Assembly: GCA_001701065.1 (NCBI GenBank) | Contig: DAAL01000114.1 | Span: 1 to 6,860, forward strand | Direction of reading: 5' to 3' | DNA: 6,860 nucleotides | Source: Bacteroidales bacterium GP4 | Lineage (GTDB): Bacteria; Bacteroidota; Bacteroidia; Bacteroidales; Muribaculaceae | In this document: piece after piece, positions 5,988 to 6,860 of the stretch | Numbering within the stretch: position 1 is the stretch's first letter | How the letters are laid out: every line of letters begins with the position of its first letter | The notes under the pieces: model-generated | Databases searched by the model: none | What the model was told of the DNA's origin: nothing | What the model saw: the letters and a program-made list of their open reading frames with translations, nothing else | Position numbers and translations under genes: made by a program

Positions 5988-6620
5988 ATGACTAAGCGGT
6001 GGAGCCGGGCAGCGGCTGCTGCGTTTATGTTGTCGGCGGGATGCGCGGGCGCGTCGGCACAGTCGTTGCGCTGCGATGAGGGCACTTTCCACTTGGAGGG
6101 TGTTATTACAGCCGGACTCAACAACGATGGCTATGAAGCTAATTTCGGAGTTGTGTATTTTCCTGTGCAGTATGTGGGCTTCAAGGCGGCTATAGGGTTT
6201 GCCGGCGAATTAACGAGCATGGAGGACTGGGACCTGAGCTGGGGCGATGACGACCGGGATGATTACTGGGACGACGATGACGACAACGATTATACCGTCA
6301 GGTTTAAGTTCAATCCGGCGATTGTGCTCCGCAGTCCGCAGCTTATAAATCTGAAAAGCCAAAACGGAGGGATTTACCTGTTTGCCGAACCGGGCTTTGT
6401 CCTTTCGCCCGGAGCCAGAGGGAGCCACAACGCCGAGTGGATACGCTGGGACCTGAAGGGCGGCGTTAATCTGCAGCTTGACCGGCTGGTGCTTACGATA
6501 GGGTACGGAGTGTCCAATTTCAGCCTTTATTCCGGTCGACCGTTCAACGAGAACGGACTGCCCGATGATGACAATTACATCACGCACAATGGTTTCATAG
6601 GGTGCGCTTACAAGTTTTAG
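5988..6620 (+). CDS. Small outer-membrane beta-barrel protein with Asp-rich segment
   Basis: Predicted outer-membrane protein. The frame is open from an ATG at 5946, with further ATGs at 5967 and 5988. I prefer 5988 because it gives a standard 25-residue signal peptide: MTKRW, a hydrophobic alanine-rich core, then cleavage at GASA-Q. AGGGA at 5973-5977 lies about 10 bases upstream of it. The mature protein of about 185 residues alternates polar and aromatic or hydrophobic residues (FHLEGVITAGLNN, FGVVYFPVQYVGFKAAIGF, GGIYLFAEPGFVL, GGVNLQLDRLVLTIGYGVSNF) and ends in GFIGCAYKF, with the terminal phenylalanine usual for barrels. This fits the porin-like small barrel family of Bacteroidetes, probably 8 strands. 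Between early strands lies an acidic segment, WGDDDRDDYWDDDDDNDY, with 11 Asp in 18 residues. The SAGC in the signal peptide is not a good lipobox, since serine occupies the -3 site. Specific function is unknown. It appears to be transcribed alone. Confidence 0.8.
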   Translation: MTKRWSRAAAAAFMLSAGCAGASAQSLRCDEGTFHLEGVITAGLNNDGYEANFGVVYFPVQYVGFKAAIGFAGELTSMEDWDLSWGDDDRDDYWDDDDDNDYTVRFKFNPAIVLRSPQLINLKSQNGGIYLFAEPGFVLSPGARGSHNAEWIRWDLKGGVNLQLDRLVLTIGYGVSNFSLYSGRPFNENGLPDDDNYITHNGFIGCAYKF

Positions 6621-6651
6621 GTACTTATTGTAAAATAATTAAGGGACAAAA

Positions 6652-6678
6652 TGGCACATTTTGGGGCTAAATGTGCCA
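6652..6678. repeat. Perfect 10-bp inverted repeat between barrel gene and ferredoxin promoter
   Basis: TGGCACATTT (6652-6661) and AAATGTGCCA (6669-6678) are exact inverted copies around a 7-base spacer, TGGGGCT. It lies 31 bases after the barrel stop codon and 21 bases before the -33 element of the next promoter. It could be the barrel gene's terminator, but no T-run follows directly (ATGGTTAAGGTTTT), so an operator for the downstream operon is equally possible. Confidence 0.6.
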
Positions 6679-6699
6679 ATGGTTAAGGTTTTGTTAAAA

Positions 6700-6732
6700 T
6701 TTGTTTCGCATGGGAAATTATGCGTATATTTG
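6700..6732 (+). promoter_or_regulatory. Bacteroidetes-type promoter for the ferredoxin-like operon
   Basis: TTTG at 6700-6703, a 21-base spacer, then TATATTTG at 6725-6732: an exact fit to the Bacteroidetes promoter layout. Expected start is about 6738, giving a leader of about 38 bases to the ATG at 6776. Confidence 0.75.
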
Positions 6733-6775
6733 CCATGTAAAAATTAACTGACAGAATTTTAATAGTTATTTTGTT

Positions 6776-6860
6776 ATGCCCAAAGTAATAGGATCGGTAG
6801 ATATTGATGCCGAAAGATGCAAGGGATGTGAGTTGTGTGTCATGGCTTGTCCCACTGACA
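6776..6860 (+). CDS. 4Fe-4S ferredoxin-type subunit, probably 2-oxoacid:ferredoxin oxidoreductase delta subunit (first 28 codons)
   Basis: Only the N-terminus is present: MPKVIGSVDIDAERCKGC followed by ELCVMACPTD. The CxxCxxCxxxCP pattern at residues 15-26 is a classic [4Fe-4S] ferredoxin motif. The start fits the small dicluster ferredoxin subunit (KorD or VorD type) that heads 2-oxoglutarate or branched-chain 2-oxoacid:ferredoxin oxidoreductase operons in Bacteroidales. That enzyme decarboxylates 2-oxoacids to acyl-CoA and reduces ferredoxin. The ferredoxin motif is seen directly; the oxidoreductase assignment is inference from family resemblance, because the second cluster motif and the catalytic subunits lie beyond the edge. 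Its own promoter is just upstream. Confidence 0.8.
   Translation, partial: MPKVIGSVDIDAERCKGCELCVMACPTD

Noticed and set aside
5991..6060. Lipoprotein signal (SAGC) in the barrel protein
   Set aside because: Serine rather than L/V/I occupies the -3 position, and a normal signal peptidase I site (ASA-Q) follows, so an ordinary exported barrel is more likely.
6210..6587. 125-codon minus-strand frame inside the barrel gene
   Set aside because: Shadow frame; its valine/isoleucine-rich part is the reverse complement of the Asp codon run.

Overview
The window looks like part of a Bacteroidales chromosome, most probably a gut lineage such as Muribaculaceae or Prevotellaceae. The evidence is the promoter type (three good matches and one looser match to the Bacteroidetes layout, TTG or TTTG about 19-22 bases upstream of TAnnTTTG), the lack of strong Shine-Dalgarno sites, a BspA-like leucine-rich-repeat protein with a type IX-secretion-like C-terminal tail, and a leucyl-tRNA synthetase with a large insertion before its editing domain. 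Genus is inference.

Left part (1-2568), minus strand: the promoter-proximal gene is nadA (quinolinate synthase), followed after 47 bases by leuS, of which only the first 493 codons are in the window. They read as one housekeeping transcript started from a promoter just upstream of nadA.

Middle (2623-5466), plus strand: a strong promoter diverges from nadA. It is followed by about 390 bases without a convincing protein gene, then a two-gene unit: an FRG-domain protein and, 15 bases later, a secreted BspA-like leucine-rich-repeat protein, closed by a good intrinsic terminator. The non-coding stretch is the most unusual part of the window. About 260 bases (2734-2993) can fold either into one long rod of about 80 pairs or into three hairpins, two of which carry perfectly complementary apical loops. 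It may be a free structured RNA (6S-like or undescribed), a structured leader of the FRG gene, or a palindromic mobile DNA element.

Right part (5467-6860): an AT-rich gap holds the decayed C-terminal end of a winged-helix protein. A promoter then drives a small outer-membrane beta-barrel protein with a very aspartate-rich segment. A perfect 10-bp inverted repeat and another clear promoter precede the first 28 codons of a ferredoxin-like subunit, probably the first gene of a 2-oxoacid:ferredoxin oxidoreductase operon.
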